Below, in pieces: positions 63,999-64,000 of a DNA stretch of 64,000 nt. A program made the position numbers and the translations under genes. The notes under the pieces were generated by a model. That model saw nothing but the letters and a program-made list of their open reading frames with translations, did no database searches and had not been told where the DNA came from. The stretch is taken from contig CAVTWI010000002.1 of NCBI GenBank assembly GCA_963738345.1, positions 4,526,001 through 4,590,000 on the forward strand, read 5' to 3'. Source of the stretch: Bog-159 sp963738345 (lineage in GTDB: Bacteria > Acidobacteriota > Terriglobia > Bryobacterales > Bryobacteraceae). How positions within the stretch are numbered: the first letter of the stretch is position 1; the number at the start of each line of letters is the position of its first letter.

Positions 63999-64000
63999 GG

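Noticed and set aside
1..64000. CRISPR arrays, tRNA and rRNA genes
   Set aside because: No regularly spaced repeats, cloverleaf-like sequences or conserved rRNA segments were seen by eye; a covariance-model scan would be decisive.

Overview
The window looks like a chromosomal segment of an Acidobacteriota bacterium, most likely of the Solibacter/Bryobacter type. This rests on gene content, not on a database search: a duplicated-orphan-permease (ADOP) ABC permease, a DUF1501 protein next to a DUF1549/DUF1553 cytochrome, DUF1080, DUF2911 and ThuA-like proteins, short zinc-ribbon proteins and high GC throughout.

Layout. 1-6630 is a defence-like accessory island, all on the minus strand. In transcription order it holds BrnT/BrnA toxin-antitoxin, a TIR protein with a zinc ribbon, and a SPARTA pair (TIR-APAZ plus short prokaryotic Argonaute) followed by a partial nucleotidyltransferase-like gene. 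Upstream of BrnT lie a dead HigB/HigA-like locus and two small uncharacterised genes. 7276-12293 holds an acidobacterial hypothetical protein, an ADOP permease, an outer-membrane-like protein and a zinc-ribbon protein. 12433-21391 is a polytopic membrane protein followed by a compact tad/flp pilus operon (flp, cpaB, cpaC, cpaE, cpaF, tadB, tadC, then a 31-residue membrane peptide), closed by a hairpin. 21429-32970 is mostly metabolic: amidohydrolase, amidase, Mrp ATPase, HD hydrolase, thioesterase, ROK kinase, oxidoreductase, M16 protease and a CPA2 antiporter. 33308-35460 carries a second dead HigB/HigA-like copy and an IS256-family element. 35502-43474 holds DUF1501, a YjbR-like protein, a PQQ/cytochrome dehydrogenase-like protein, a badly frameshifted DUF1549/DUF1553 protein, a radical SAM protein and an aldo-keto reductase. 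43701-47636 is two group II introns that appear nested (a twintron). 47799-63998 holds a glycosyltransferase, a D-aminoacylase-like amidohydrolase, a cupin and an SDR, then a long minus-strand run (DUF3108, SGNH, ThuA, ruvA, ruvB, folK, SRPBCC, DUF1080), an exonuclease/ATP-dependent DNA ligase pair and a DUF2911-TPR protein.

How parts work together. The SPARTA genes should form a guide-directed NAD(P)-depleting abortive defence; the neighbouring TIR-zinc-ribbon protein and the nucleotidyltransferase-like gene may add to it. The tad genes encode an inner-membrane/secretin machine for Flp pili but lack a prepilin peptidase here. RuvA/RuvB and the exonuclease-ligase pair serve DNA repair.

Caution. 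At least twenty single-base frameshifts interrupt genes that are otherwise well conserved, including cpaF, tadC, the ligase and the exonuclease. Many sit in or next to short homopolymers. Assembly error is the simplest explanation for most, so genes marked as frameshifted may be intact in the organism. I saw no tRNA, rRNA or CRISPR array.
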